Source: Bacteroidia bacterium
GTDB lineage: Bacteria > Bacteroidota > Bacteroidia > Chitinophagales > Chitinophagaceae
Assembly (NCBI GenBank): GCA_030426665.1
Contig: JAUHYD010000012.1
Span: 94,444-158,443, forward strand
Reading direction: 5' to 3'
DNA: 64,000 bases
Shown here: positions 52,801 to 61,267 of the stretch, piece after piece
How the letters are laid out: the number at the start of each line of letters is the position of its first letter
How positions within the stretch are numbered: the stretch's first letter is position 1
Notes under the pieces: generated by a model
Told to the model about the DNA's origin: nothing
The model's input: the letters and a program-made list of their open reading frames with translations, nothing else
Database searches by the model: none
Translations under genes and position numbers: made by a program

Positions 52801-53991
52801 GCTGGTATCTCTAACTTGTTGGCTACAGGTACTGAAAATCCAAACGAGCGTCTTAATAACACAACTTACATCACTGTTCCTGTAACATATGTATATACTA
52901 TTACGGCAAACACTTGTACTAACACACAAAACGTGACGGTTAAGGTTCGCCCTTCCCCGGTTCTTACAAGCAATACTGCTGTAACTTGTAGTGGTGCTCC
53001 GTTCACATTTGATCCGGTTAGCTACACACCACTATCACAATTTGCTTGGTCTCGTGCTGCTACTGCAGGTATTACACCAGATACTGCAGCAGGAGAGGGA
53101 AGTATTCAGGATACGCTTACGCATAGCTCGTCTGACGCAATGACAGTTGTTTATGACTATGCTTTGTCTATTTACGGTTGCGTAAACATGCAGCAGGTGA
53201 CAGTAACAGTAAATCCTGCTCCTCCTGTACCGACAATATCTACCAAGCCGGACAGCGCATTGTGTAATGGTGCTACATTCATTAGCTTCGGTGCAGAAAC
53301 TCCTGCAGCTGACGGATTCACTTATAGCTGGGGTGCTACTGGTGCTACCTTGCATGCAACCGGTGGATCTACTCAATATGCATTGGTTAGCTTCAATACA
53401 CCGGGTACCGCAGTGGTAACACTGACATCGCATAATGCTACAACTACATGTACAAGCAAAACAAGTTTTGATGTGACCGTAGGTGGTGGTCTTGCTCAGA
53501 CTCCTGAAATAATCTACTTCGACGGACAATTTATTTGCAAGCAAAATGAACAAACAAATTATCAGTGGGGTTATGACGATGCGGCTACTTTGGAACCAAC
53601 TGCACTTGATGGAGAAACTAATCAGAACTACTTCAATCAATATCCGGAGTGGTCAAACAAATACTACTGGGTGATTACATCTCGTAACGGTTGTTCACAA
53701 AAGACTTACTACAATCGTCCAACAGGAGTTGCAGATGTAAATCGTGCAGATGTTTCAATGAATGTTTTCCCTAACCCGGCAAGCAGTGTCATTAATGTAG
53801 AAGTTAGTTCTTTTGTAACAGGTGAAATTTATATGAATGTTTACAATATGGTTGGTCAGCAACTGCAACATGTTCAGGCACAGAACAACAAGGCGCAGAT
53901 AAGCATTGCAGACTTACCCGCTGGTGCCTACATTGTAGATTGTTACAGCGACGGTATTAAAGTTGCTGCTGCCAGATTTATTAAAAACTAA
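49855..53991 (+). CDS. T9SS-exported protein with nested glycine-rich domain and PKD-like repeats
   Basis: A 1378-residue secreted protein from ATG 49855 (an earlier in-frame TTG lies at 49816). Layout: a signal anchor (about 22-45), a cadherin-like domain (about 50-150), an Ig-like domain interrupted by a 245-residue glycine-rich domain (about 181-425), a PKD-like domain (LPDVTTPADQVLCHGEM), then about six repeats of the type CNNMLFSYIPTSLTPG...WSRA. The last 250 residues match the end of the giant protein (YQWGYDDAATL) and finish in a T9SS type A sorting domain (FPNPASSVINVEV ... AARFIKN). The stop is 25 bases before the OmpA/TSP3 gene, which suggests an operon. Confidence 0.9.
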   Translation: MRLEHLYPHSGRREKRTTGIGFTRTFLLAGILMVFLPFVSSAIFVPAFTNSSPQYRTICSNLPVDIGAWLSVNDIDPSETLTWDIVDESGANGVLSGFPATASTPGSTITPSGLTFTPDPGATTSAFTISVDDGTGSALMTIILTINAGPALTLGTMPAVCAGVTSATIPFSGLSNVGPDTVTFSYTGSMQSWTVPSNVTSVKFDVMGAAGGTGNYAGATAPGKGGRIEGILSVAPGSSMNIFVGGQGENGSMLGAAGGYNGGGDAFFYYFGCGGAGGGASDIRIGGTSLADRKVVAGGGGGDGSDDNITALAGGAGGGLTGGASDAHVAGGHSNGGTQTNGGAPATYTGWSPGAYGVSGVGGNGSSQGYSGGGGGGYYGGGGGIWTGGGGGSSFADGTVTYSVSHTQGAREGDGMVTLYYSDPGTYTIIWDATADGEGFLNVASAALPTGNEFNIDVPSGAAPGTYHGTLTINNISCNSIEYPIEVTVKPLPDVTTPADQVLCHGEMTTDVFLSGSVSGGSYSWVNDNPAIGLDPSGTGHIPAFAPVNGTPFPVTANITVTPVADGCIGASEVFHIIDNPVPMLNSTTTPASICNNMLFSYIPTSLTPGTTFEWSRASVAGIANAPNTGTGNPNETLFNLTTEPITVTYVYTLSANTCTNTVNVMVVVNPTPSLTSPVSPAPLCNSEVFSYTPTTATTGASLTWHRPVAAGISNPDATGTGAISETLINTTVSPKTVTYVITLGIDGCEYDEDVTVTVNPPLMLSNASEFLTSVCDSQLLTYIPTTNVPGATATWSRGPVTGISNPATTGASGISESLANTTPDQIDVTYIYTIAAFGCTNTQNLTITVNPKPQLSSSLTPPDICTNTLFGYTPSSLTSGATFVWARDSVRGIVNPVAVGSGSVSEIVINNTDTTINVPYLYTITGYGGCADSQVVMLKVHPLPRISNDISNIAVCDSALLDFNPASITPGATFSWTRDYVAGISNLLATGTENPNERLNNTTYITVPVTYVYTITANTCTNTQNVTVKVRPSPVLTSNTAVTCSGAPFTFDPVSYTPLSQFAWSRAATAGITPDTAAGEGSIQDTLTHSSSDAMTVVYDYALSIYGCVNMQQVTVTVNPAPPVPTISTKPDSALCNGATFISFGAETPAADGFTYSWGATGATLHATGGSTQYALVSFNTPGTAVVTLTSHNATTTCTSKTSFDVTVGGGLAQTPEIIYFDGQFICKQNEQTNYQWGYDDAATLEPTALDGETNQNYFNQYPEWSNKYYWVITSRNGCSQKTYYNRPTGVADVNRADVSMNVFPNPASSVINVEVSSFVTGEIYMNVYNMVGQQLQHVQAQNNKAQISIADLPAGAYIVDCYSDGIKVAAARFIKN

Positions 53992-54016
53992 TCAATCAAA
54001 CATTAAAATTCCGTAG

Positions 54017-55747
54017 ATGAAAAAATTGTTTTTCTTGTTGATAGCAGCTTCAGGCATGTTCTCAACCATCGCAGAGGCCCAGGAAAAGAATAAATACAGA
54101 GATGATTTGTTGCCCCGTTGGGTAATCGACGCCAATCTGATGGGTGGAATATATACTCAGGATATTACCACCACTAACCCTGTGTTGGACTATAAAAATC
54201 CATTGAGCTCATCTGCAATAAGCGGATTGAAGTTTGATAATGGAATGTCCTACGGAGGTAATGTGCAGATTGGTTTCTTTTTTGATAACAAAAGCCATTG
54301 GGGTATCGGAACAGGACTTATGTTCCGCGTTCACCAGGGCGATGCTACCATGAATCAATATGGTGTGCAATATCAGTCAGTGGATGATGGCGGCAATACT
54401 TTCCGTCAGATTATCACGGCAACTGATGTTATCACAGAGAAGCTGAACGTTTACAGCTTTAGCGTTCCTGTTGTGCTTAAGTACAAGCACCGTTTCTCAA
54501 AGAGAATAGGCGTTACTGCCGACGCAGGAATAGTGTATAACATGTTGTATCAGAATAATTATACAACAAATGCTGCTTTTAATTATGAAGCGGTATATAA
54601 GCACGTTAATGCGGGTAACGGCATCACAACTGTCTATGACAATGGTGCAACTCCTGACCCGACATCATTGGTGCTTACAAGTGCCCAGTTTCAGGGAAAT
54701 AATCCCGGTGGTGATGTTGCCAGTTATTTCGCAACACAGAGAAACATTGGCTACAATGTAGGATGGGGTACAGAACCGTCGAACAAAACAGGTGAGGTTA
54801 ACTATTCACAGAGCTCAGTTGGTTTCTTGTTCCAGCCTTCATTGAGTTATTACTTGTCAGATAAAGTAGCATTGAATATTGGTGGTTATTATCAATATCA
54901 AATGTTTACTCATGCACCAACCGGTATGAAACTTACTGACAAAGTAGGAGAGTACAATTCATTCCTGAATAACACAACCACAACCAAAACTAACTCATAC
55001 GGAGCTAATATTGGAGTGCGTTTTTACTTCTCTAAGTTTAGCGACAGAGATAAAGACGGTGTTCCGAATAGGTTTGACAAGTGTCCTTATGTACCTGGGT
55101 TAAAAGACTTTGATGGTTGCCCTGATACTGATGGTGACGGTATTCCCGATTCTGAAGATGCTTGTATAGATGTTCCGGGATTGAAGCATTTCAACGGTTG
55201 CCCGGATAGCGATGGTGACGGTATTCCTAACTTTGATGATGCTTGTCCATATCAGCCGGGTCCTGCCAAGTTTATGGGTTGCCCTGACACTGATGGCGAT
55301 GATATCCCTGATAGTGAAGACAAGTGTCCTAACGAAGCAGGTCCTGCATCTAACGATGGATGTCCTATCCCTCCACCACCATTGCCTCCTCCACCACCGA
55401 TTCATGAACATGACATGAGCGAACCAATTTTGTTTGATGTTGGTAAAGCAAAAATCAGTGATGTTTCTTTGCCGATACTTGCAGAGGCTATCATGGAGTT
55501 GAACACGCACGAAAATGCGTTTATCATGATTGACGGTCATACAGACATAACTGGTGGAAACGTGATTAATGATGCGCTTTCTTTCCGTCGTGCGAATGCG
55601 GTTAAGAATTATTTGATAGACATGGGAGCAAGTCCTAAGCACATGATTGCTGTTGGACACGGTAGTAGAGAGCCGATTGCTGATAATGCTACTCCGGAAG
55701 GAAGAGCGGCTAACCGTAGGGTTATCATGACGTTGAAACACCGTTAA
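54017..55747 (+). CDS. OmpA family outer-membrane protein with TSP3 repeats
   Basis: A 576-residue protein. Signal peptide (about 1-21), an N-terminal beta-barrel (about 25-340), four calcium-binding thrombospondin type 3 loops (DRDKDGVPN, DTDGDGIPD, DSDGDGIPN, DTDGDDIPD), a Pro-rich hinge (PPPPLPPPPP) and a C-terminal OmpA peptidoglycan-binding domain (IDGHTDITGG ... RRANAVKNYL ... GHGSREPIADN ... NRRVIM). It should link the outer membrane to the cell wall. It lies 25 bases after the T9SS cargo gene and ends in a terminator. Confidence 0.92.
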   Translation: MKKLFFLLIAASGMFSTIAEAQEKNKYRDDLLPRWVIDANLMGGIYTQDITTTNPVLDYKNPLSSSAISGLKFDNGMSYGGNVQIGFFFDNKSHWGIGTGLMFRVHQGDATMNQYGVQYQSVDDGGNTFRQIITATDVITEKLNVYSFSVPVVLKYKHRFSKRIGVTADAGIVYNMLYQNNYTTNAAFNYEAVYKHVNAGNGITTVYDNGATPDPTSLVLTSAQFQGNNPGGDVASYFATQRNIGYNVGWGTEPSNKTGEVNYSQSSVGFLFQPSLSYYLSDKVALNIGGYYQYQMFTHAPTGMKLTDKVGEYNSFLNNTTTTKTNSYGANIGVRFYFSKFSDRDKDGVPNRFDKCPYVPGLKDFDGCPDTDGDGIPDSEDACIDVPGLKHFNGCPDSDGDGIPNFDDACPYQPGPAKFMGCPDTDGDDIPDSEDKCPNEAGPASNDGCPIPPPPLPPPPPIHEHDMSEPILFDVGKAKISDVSLPILAEAIMELNTHENAFIMIDGHTDITGGNVINDALSFRRANAVKNYLIDMGASPKHMIAVGHGSREPIADNATPEGRAANRRVIMTLKHR

Positions 55748-55781
55748 TTTCAGCAGTTTTAATTGCTAAATATTGAAGATT

Positions 55782-55820
55782 GAATGGGCTGTCCGAATAG
55801 GGCGGCCCATTCTTATTTAT
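55782..55820 (+). terminator. Terminator of OmpA/TSP3 gene
   Basis: GAATGGGCTGTCC and GGGCGGCCCATTC form a 13-bp stem (two wobble pairs) with a 5-base loop, followed by TTATTTAT. Confidence 0.75.
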
Positions 55821-55879
55821 GTGTATTTATGGAATTTGCTTTTGTTACGCATCTTATATATGTACCAAAACTTATAGCC

Positions 55880-56683
55880 ATGAACACAGTCCCTGGAATA
55901 GAAGGAGATTATTTGGACATTCTTTTTGCAAACCGAAACAAAAGCTATGGTGGTTATCAATTGCGTAGACATTATGGCGCGCGTGTGGAAAGAGCTGTAG
56001 GGTTCGTATTCGGGGGAATTGCGATACTGTTACTATTGTTCGCTATTCGTAAGCCCGAGGAGGTACAATCAGCCATAACGCCCATTTGCAAAATTCCAAT
56101 AAATTTGAGTCGACCTGAATTTGAGTCAAAGCCGCCTCTTCCGGAGGCGCCTAAGCCGTTACCTCCGAAAGTTAGTAATCCGAAAACCAAATTGTTTACG
56201 CAGCCCGTAATTACCAATGAGCCAATTGACGAAAGTAAAGTGATGTCTACAATTAAGGAATTGCATACAGAAGTTATTGGAATAGGAAGTGATGGCGATA
56301 CCGCTGTCGCTTCTGGTCCTGTTGACAATACGGGTGGTGGTAGTGCAGGTTCTGAACCTGTAATAGAAGAACCTGTTGGTCCAAGGACATACGTAGAGCA
56401 GATGCCCCTATTTGATGGTAGTATAATCGCGTATTTGAGCAACAATGTCCATTACCCGGAAAGTGCCCGCAAAGCAGGAATAGAAGGTCCAGTATTGGTT
56501 AGGTTCATTGTTAATGAAGATGGTGCCGTATCTGATGTAGAAGTAATCAGAGGTATAGGTGGAGGCTGCGATGAAGAAGCCGCAAGGGCTATTGCTGCGA
56601 TGCCACATTGGAAGCCTGGTATGCAAAACGGTATTCCGGTGAAAGTTTATTTTACACTTCCCGTAAAGTTTGTTCTTCAATAA
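55880..56683 (+). CDS. TonB family protein
   Basis: A 267-residue protein from ATG 55880. A cytosolic N-terminus with LFANRNKSYGGYQLRRHYG is followed by a membrane helix (about 45-65), a Pro-rich linker (KPPLPEAPKPLPPKVS) and a C-terminal TonB domain (PESARKAGIEGPVLVRFIVNEDGAVSDVEV). TonB couples the inner-membrane proton force to outer-membrane receptors. No exbB/exbD or receptor genes are adjacent, so its partner is encoded elsewhere. The MBL gene follows closely in the same direction. Confidence 0.9.
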   Translation: MNTVPGIEGDYLDILFANRNKSYGGYQLRRHYGARVERAVGFVFGGIAILLLLFAIRKPEEVQSAITPICKIPINLSRPEFESKPPLPEAPKPLPPKVSNPKTKLFTQPVITNEPIDESKVMSTIKELHTEVIGIGSDGDTAVASGPVDNTGGGSAGSEPVIEEPVGPRTYVEQMPLFDGSIIAYLSNNVHYPESARKAGIEGPVLVRFIVNEDGAVSDVEVIRGIGGGCDEEAARAIAAMPHWKPGMQNGIPVKVYFTLPVKFVLQ

Positions 56684-56731
56684 TATTTGGAAATGTAGTG
56701 GGTGCTAACTCTTTTAATTAAGTTTGACGTT

Positions 56732-57682
56732 ATGTGTAAGTATCTTTTATTTCTATCATGTTTGTTTTGGACTGTTAAGTGCAATGCTCAAACTGAGAGT
56801 CGACCTTTTATAGTTGTTTTGGGGGTAGCGCAGGACGGCGGGTACCCGCATGCAGGGTGCGAAAAGGAGTGTTGTGTCAAGGCACATAAAATGCCGACTA
56901 ATGGCAAGTATGTTGCCTCAATTGCGTTGGTCGACCCACTGCATGAAAAGTGGTGGTTATTTGATGCCACTCCAGACTTTGCTGATCAATTGCATTTGTT
57001 TCGTTCTATTTCAGATAAGAGGTATAATTACTTGCCAGATGGAATCTTTCTGACACATGCCCATATTGGACACTATACCGGATTGATGCAATTGGGACGG
57101 GAGGTGATGAATACAAAAGGAGTTAAGACTTACGTGATGCCTGCTATGCTGAAGTTCCTTAAGGAGAATGGGCCTTGGAGTCAATTAGTTTCATTGAATA
57201 ACATTGAATTGGTGCCGATTAATTCAGAAGGAGGAAATAACGGGTTCGTCAATCTTTGTAAAGAACATGGAATCGGCGTATCGCCGGTAATTGTACCGCA
57301 TAGAGATGAGTATTCAGAAACGGTTGGCTTTAGAATTAAAGCAGGAGGTAGAACCTGCTTGTATATACCCGATATCAACAAATGGGGGAAATGGACCCAC
57401 GATATCGTAGAAGAAGTGGCAGCTGTTGATGTAGCATTACTTGACGGGACGTTTTATAAAGGCGATGAATTGCCGGGCCGTAATATTTCAGAAGTACCTC
57501 ACCCCTTTGTATCAGAAACAATGCAACTTTTTATGCAGAAATCTGATGATAAAACACGAGCGAAGGTGCATTTCATTCATTTGAATCATACCAATCCATT
57601 ATTGTGGGATAAACGCAAACAAGCTGAAGTAGAGGGCAGGGGCTTTCATTTGGCTACCCAAGGACAGTTTTTTGAGCTATAA
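56732..57682 (+). CDS. Exported MBL-fold hydrolase, PqqB-like
   Basis: A 316-residue protein from ATG 56732 with a signal peptide (about 1-20, ending NAQ). VLGVAQDGGYPHAGC matches the start of PqqB-type metallo-beta-lactamase-fold proteins, and FLTHAHIGHYTGL carries the metal-binding HxHxGH-like histidines. DINKWG and LLDGTFYKGDELP also fit. No other pqq genes are near, and a signal peptide is unlike PqqB, so a role in PQQ synthesis is unlikely. The substrate is unknown. Confidence 0.82.
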   Translation: MCKYLLFLSCLFWTVKCNAQTESRPFIVVLGVAQDGGYPHAGCEKECCVKAHKMPTNGKYVASIALVDPLHEKWWLFDATPDFADQLHLFRSISDKRYNYLPDGIFLTHAHIGHYTGLMQLGREVMNTKGVKTYVMPAMLKFLKENGPWSQLVSLNNIELVPINSEGGNNGFVNLCKEHGIGVSPVIVPHRDEYSETVGFRIKAGGRTCLYIPDINKWGKWTHDIVEEVAAVDVALLDGTFYKGDELPGRNISEVPHPFVSETMQLFMQKSDDKTRAKVHFIHLNHTNPLLWDKRKQAEVEGRGFHLATQGQFFEL

Positions 57683-57706
57683 GTACACATCACAAATGCA
57701 ACGCAA

Positions 57707-59191
57707 TTATGGTTCAATACGCTTGTAAATCTCTCCTTCATACCCGCTGTATATACGATATGGCAATTTTGAAACAAGTTGATGAAGAAATGTCTTTTCG
57801 CCTTTGTATTCAATCTTGGCAATTAGCGTGTAGTCGTCACCCATAACAATATTCTTAAAGAATTCCTGATATTCCGTACGCTTATTTAGAATAAAATACT
57901 CATACTTTTCCCTTTTGAAATATTTTTCTTGCTCCGCTTGCCTGCCATTTTCACTTAAACATTGATATTTCCAATTATGATTTCTGGACATGTAATAATA
58001 CTGGAAATCTCCTGCTACAGAAGCACCATCAGGAATATGAGATGAAATTATTTTGTCATAAGTGTCTGGGTTACGTTGGTCTTTTGATGCAACCAGGTAT
58101 GCACCTTTAAACAGGAATGCAGCGATAAAGATTGACAATATCCCGCCCGCGAGAAATTTGCTGTAAATATTATTGTATACGTTTACCGTTGTGCCAACTA
58201 TTAATATCATAGTAAAAGGTACAATCAATCCGAAGTATCGGCCATGAAACCCACCGTTAACGATAATTAGGAAACACACAATGCCAGATAATGCGAACAA
58301 TAGCAATTGGGCATTGTTCGTTAATTTCTTATTAACCACCAGCATCAGAACACATAGTATAGATATAGCGTGTATAACAAAATTGTAGGTGAACTTGAAG
58401 CTAGAATCCGCTAAACCAATATGTTGTTGCAACAATGGAGATTTGGTGTACGTTTCAGAAATGTAGTTACTTACACTGCCGAATTGGTGGAAAATCCATA
58501 TGCCATAAATGAAAACAAATACAGCTAAAACGACCATGTTTTTAAAAAGTATTGGTTTCCGGTTCTTATATTTATCAACGGCAATCTCATAAATAAAATA
58601 GAAAATGAAAAAGCCAAATCCAAACATTATTCTAGGGTTGGTCAGAAATGCACACGCTAACAAAAAACCGGTCAACACACTCTTTAAAAGATAGTTCTTA
58701 TTTTGGTATTGTTTAATGTTAATAAACGCTAGGTAAGCACACAAATAAAAGAAAAGCCCAACAAAGTCCATTCTTCCCGAATGCAAGAATTGATTAAATT
58801 GGGGGTCGAAGGCAATTAGGAGTATTGTAAATACGATGCTTTGTGTATTGAACTTTAGTGATTTGCAAATTTTATACACTAAGAAAAGGTTTGCCAACCC
58901 AAACGTCAAATTTGTCATCCGAAAGCTAAATATAGTCATTCCGAATATATTGGTGACAAGAGCCTGAATCATAAAATAAACCGGTCCGTACGCTTTATTT
59001 ACTTGGGCTGTTATCGGGCTGATTGACCTGGAGTCCTCGAGAAATTTTCCTGTTTTTGCAAACGTTGGTGTAATATCTGCAAAAACAACTTCATCAAACC
59101 AAGGTATTGGCGAGTATTTTAATGTGATAATGTGGTAAAGTACATATAGAATGGTAACGAAAATCAGGAAAGTTCTGTTTTTTGTGTTCAT
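57707..59191 (-). CDS. Membrane glycosyltransferase, GT39/ArnT-like
   Basis: A 494-residue protein with about eleven membrane helices. The acidic pair of the first periplasmic loop is in WFDEVVFAD near residues 33-42, as in the PMT/ArnT-type GT-C enzymes that use polyprenyl-linked sugars. A GRYFGLIVPF helix and a soluble C-terminus (from about 370, with YYYMSRNHNW) follow. The acceptor is unknown. It stands alone, convergent with the MBL gene. Confidence 0.78.
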   Translation of the reverse strand: MNTKNRTFLIFVTILYVLYHIITLKYSPIPWFDEVVFADITPTFAKTGKFLEDSRSISPITAQVNKAYGPVYFMIQALVTNIFGMTIFSFRMTNLTFGLANLFLVYKICKSLKFNTQSIVFTILLIAFDPQFNQFLHSGRMDFVGLFFYLCAYLAFINIKQYQNKNYLLKSVLTGFLLACAFLTNPRIMFGFGFFIFYFIYEIAVDKYKNRKPILFKNMVVLAVFVFIYGIWIFHQFGSVSNYISETYTKSPLLQQHIGLADSSFKFTYNFVIHAISILCVLMLVVNKKLTNNAQLLLFALSGIVCFLIIVNGGFHGRYFGLIVPFTMILIVGTTVNVYNNIYSKFLAGGILSIFIAAFLFKGAYLVASKDQRNPDTYDKIISSHIPDGASVAGDFQYYYMSRNHNWKYQCLSENGRQAEQEKYFKREKYEYFILNKRTEYQEFFKNIVMGDDYTLIAKIEYKGEKTFLHQLVSKLPYRIYSGYEGEIYKRIEP

Positions 59192-59457
59192 ATATGTCCG
59201 GAAGCATTTTTTGAAATCGGCTAAATATTCTTAATATGCGTATTGAAGCGCAAAAGTAAAAGTAATTTTCGTATTAACACAGTTAATATAGACATCATCA
59301 AGATTAGTGTTTTGTTCTTTTTCCGCTTTCGTGTTGTTGTCGTTCAATTGTCAAATCTTAGTTGAGCAGGCTTCTGTTCGGTTGTGTAGTTCGATTTTTG
59401 AATGAGTTATCAGTATATGCGGTACTTTTGTTGTTATTTGAGAATAGTGTTTTGTAT

Positions 59458-60225
59458 ATGAGAAGATATCATTGCTATATATTGGTGGCTTTTCTGATGT
59501 TGTTTGTATTTCACTCTAATGGGTTCTCTCAAGGCAATTTGGACAATTTCAGGTCGCACCAATTCACGTCACATCGCGTTGTGGAAGCTAACGATAAGTA
59601 CAGCCATAGTTCGGAAGAAGCGTTTGTTCGTGCTCGCCTTGCCTGGCCTCCGTCTGATATCTATCTGCGCGCATTTAAATCACAGAATGAATTGGAGCTT
59701 TGGGGGCGTAACAATAGTGATGAGGAATACAGAAAAGTCAAGACATTCAGGGTTTGTGCTGTTTCCGGTACTTTAGGGCCTAAGCGGCGACAAGGGGATA
59801 AGCAGATTCCGGAAGGTTTTTATTTTATTGAAGAGTTTAACAACAACAGCGAATATCATTTGTCCATGTTACTCAATTACCCGAATTATTCTGATAGAGC
59901 GCAAAACGGCAGTAACCCCGGTGGCAATATTTACATCCATGGTGGCTGTTTAACCGTTGGTTGTTTGCCTATGAGTGATGAGGGTATAAGTGAACTGTAT
60001 ACAGTATGTTTGAGTGCCAGGTTAAACGGGCAGACCTTTATTCCTGTACATGTTTATCCTACCAGAATGACCGGTAGAGGTATCGCTTACCTTATTCAGC
60101 AATATGGTACCGATACGTCGAAACAACAATTCTGGGCATACCTCAAAAATGGTTACGAATATTTTGAGCGGAATCATAAACTACTTCCGGTGATATACAC
60201 GCCCGAAGGTAACTATGCCAATTAA
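59458..60225 (+). CDS. L,D-transpeptidase family protein (YafK-like)
   Basis: A 255-residue exported protein from ATG 59458 with a signal peptide (about 1-23, ending GFSQ). The YkuD-type catalytic core has IYIHGGC and LTVGCLPMSDEGI, with the catalytic cysteine near residue 168, matching the YafK/ErfK branch. Enzymes of this type remodel peptidoglycan cross-links or lipoprotein links. The DUF4249 gene follows after five bases. Confidence 0.85.
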   Translation: MRRYHCYILVAFLMLFVFHSNGFSQGNLDNFRSHQFTSHRVVEANDKYSHSSEEAFVRARLAWPPSDIYLRAFKSQNELELWGRNNSDEEYRKVKTFRVCAVSGTLGPKRRQGDKQIPEGFYFIEEFNNNSEYHLSMLLNYPNYSDRAQNGSNPGGNIYIHGGCLTVGCLPMSDEGISELYTVCLSARLNGQTFIPVHVYPTRMTGRGIAYLIQQYGTDTSKQQFWAYLKNGYEYFERNHKLLPVIYTPEGNYAN

Positions 60226-60230
60226 TCAAT

Positions 60231-61160
60231 ATGACCCAATCCCGACTTTATATGCGCTACCGGAAAATAGTCTACGCTTCTAAATCGATATTAGTAGTGA
60301 TACTAACGTCAATATTTTTGGCTTCATGCGAAAAAGAAGTAAAGGTAAATTTACAAAGCTCAGAACCGCAGGTTGTTGTGCAAGGGGCTATTGAGTCAAA
60401 TAGCGTTCCCTACGTTTTACTGACTTCGTCTGTTAGCTTTTTTGACAACGTCGACTTAGAGACGCTGCAAAATAGCTTTCTCCATGGGGCAGATGTAACT
60501 GTGTCAGATGGTTCTAAGGTTATTACACTTAAGGAATACTCTTTTGATACGGGTGGCTCGTTCAAGTTTTATGTCTATTCTGTAGATAGTGCGAATATTT
60601 TGTTCGGTGAATTTGGAAAAGAGTATACACTGACAATTAATTATAACGGGAAAACATATAACGCAGTCACAAAAATACCATATCCCCAAGGGATTGACTC
60701 GATGTGGTTTGCCGTACCGGAATTTGCAGGACCTAATACCCTGGATAGCGCAAGGCAACTTTTCGTAAACTATTCTGACCCGGATACGCTTGGAGACTAC
60801 GTTAGGTACTTCACCAGTAGAGGTAGTGAGCCGTTTTACCCGTCCGGAATTTTTAGTGACGAGCCTGTAAACGGAAAAACGATTAATAGTATTGGGCTGG
60901 CTGCCGGATATATTGATGATGGAGAAGTGCGTAAGAGAGATTCCCTGATTTATTTTTTTCCGGGTGAAGTAGTAACACTCAAATGGTGTGCGATAGACAA
61001 GGGGGTATATAATTTTTGGAATACTTTAGATTTCGCAAAGGGGGCTGTGGGAAACCCGTTTTCTGCTCCCATAAATCCGATACCTAATATTAGTAACGGT
61101 GGATTGGGTGTTTGGGCGGGATATGGGGTTGTTGCTAAAACAATGACTGTTACTTATTGA
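60231..61160 (+). CDS. DUF4249 family lipoprotein
   Basis: A 309-residue protein with a lipoprotein signal ending in LASC (lipobox cysteine near residue 33). VVQGAIESNSVPYVLLTSSVSFFDN is typical of DUF4249 proteins, which are often encoded with TonB-dependent receptors. No such receptor is present here. It is five bases after the L,D-transpeptidase gene. ATG 60231 is used; ATG 60252 is also possible. Confidence 0.82.
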   Translation: MTQSRLYMRYRKIVYASKSILVVILTSIFLASCEKEVKVNLQSSEPQVVVQGAIESNSVPYVLLTSSVSFFDNVDLETLQNSFLHGADVTVSDGSKVITLKEYSFDTGGSFKFYVYSVDSANILFGEFGKEYTLTINYNGKTYNAVTKIPYPQGIDSMWFAVPEFAGPNTLDSARQLFVNYSDPDTLGDYVRYFTSRGSEPFYPSGIFSDEPVNGKTINSIGLAAGYIDDGEVRKRDSLIYFFPGEVVTLKWCAIDKGVYNFWNTLDFAKGAVGNPFSAPINPIPNISNGGLGVWAGYGVVAKTMTVTY

Positions 61161-61267
61161 TTTTAACTTTTTAACATTAATCTCTCAAAATATTATTCCG
61201 ATTTTTCGCATCTTTAGGGGTTGAATTTTTTTTCCCTTTGGGACTAATACGAATAGAAAAACAAAAA

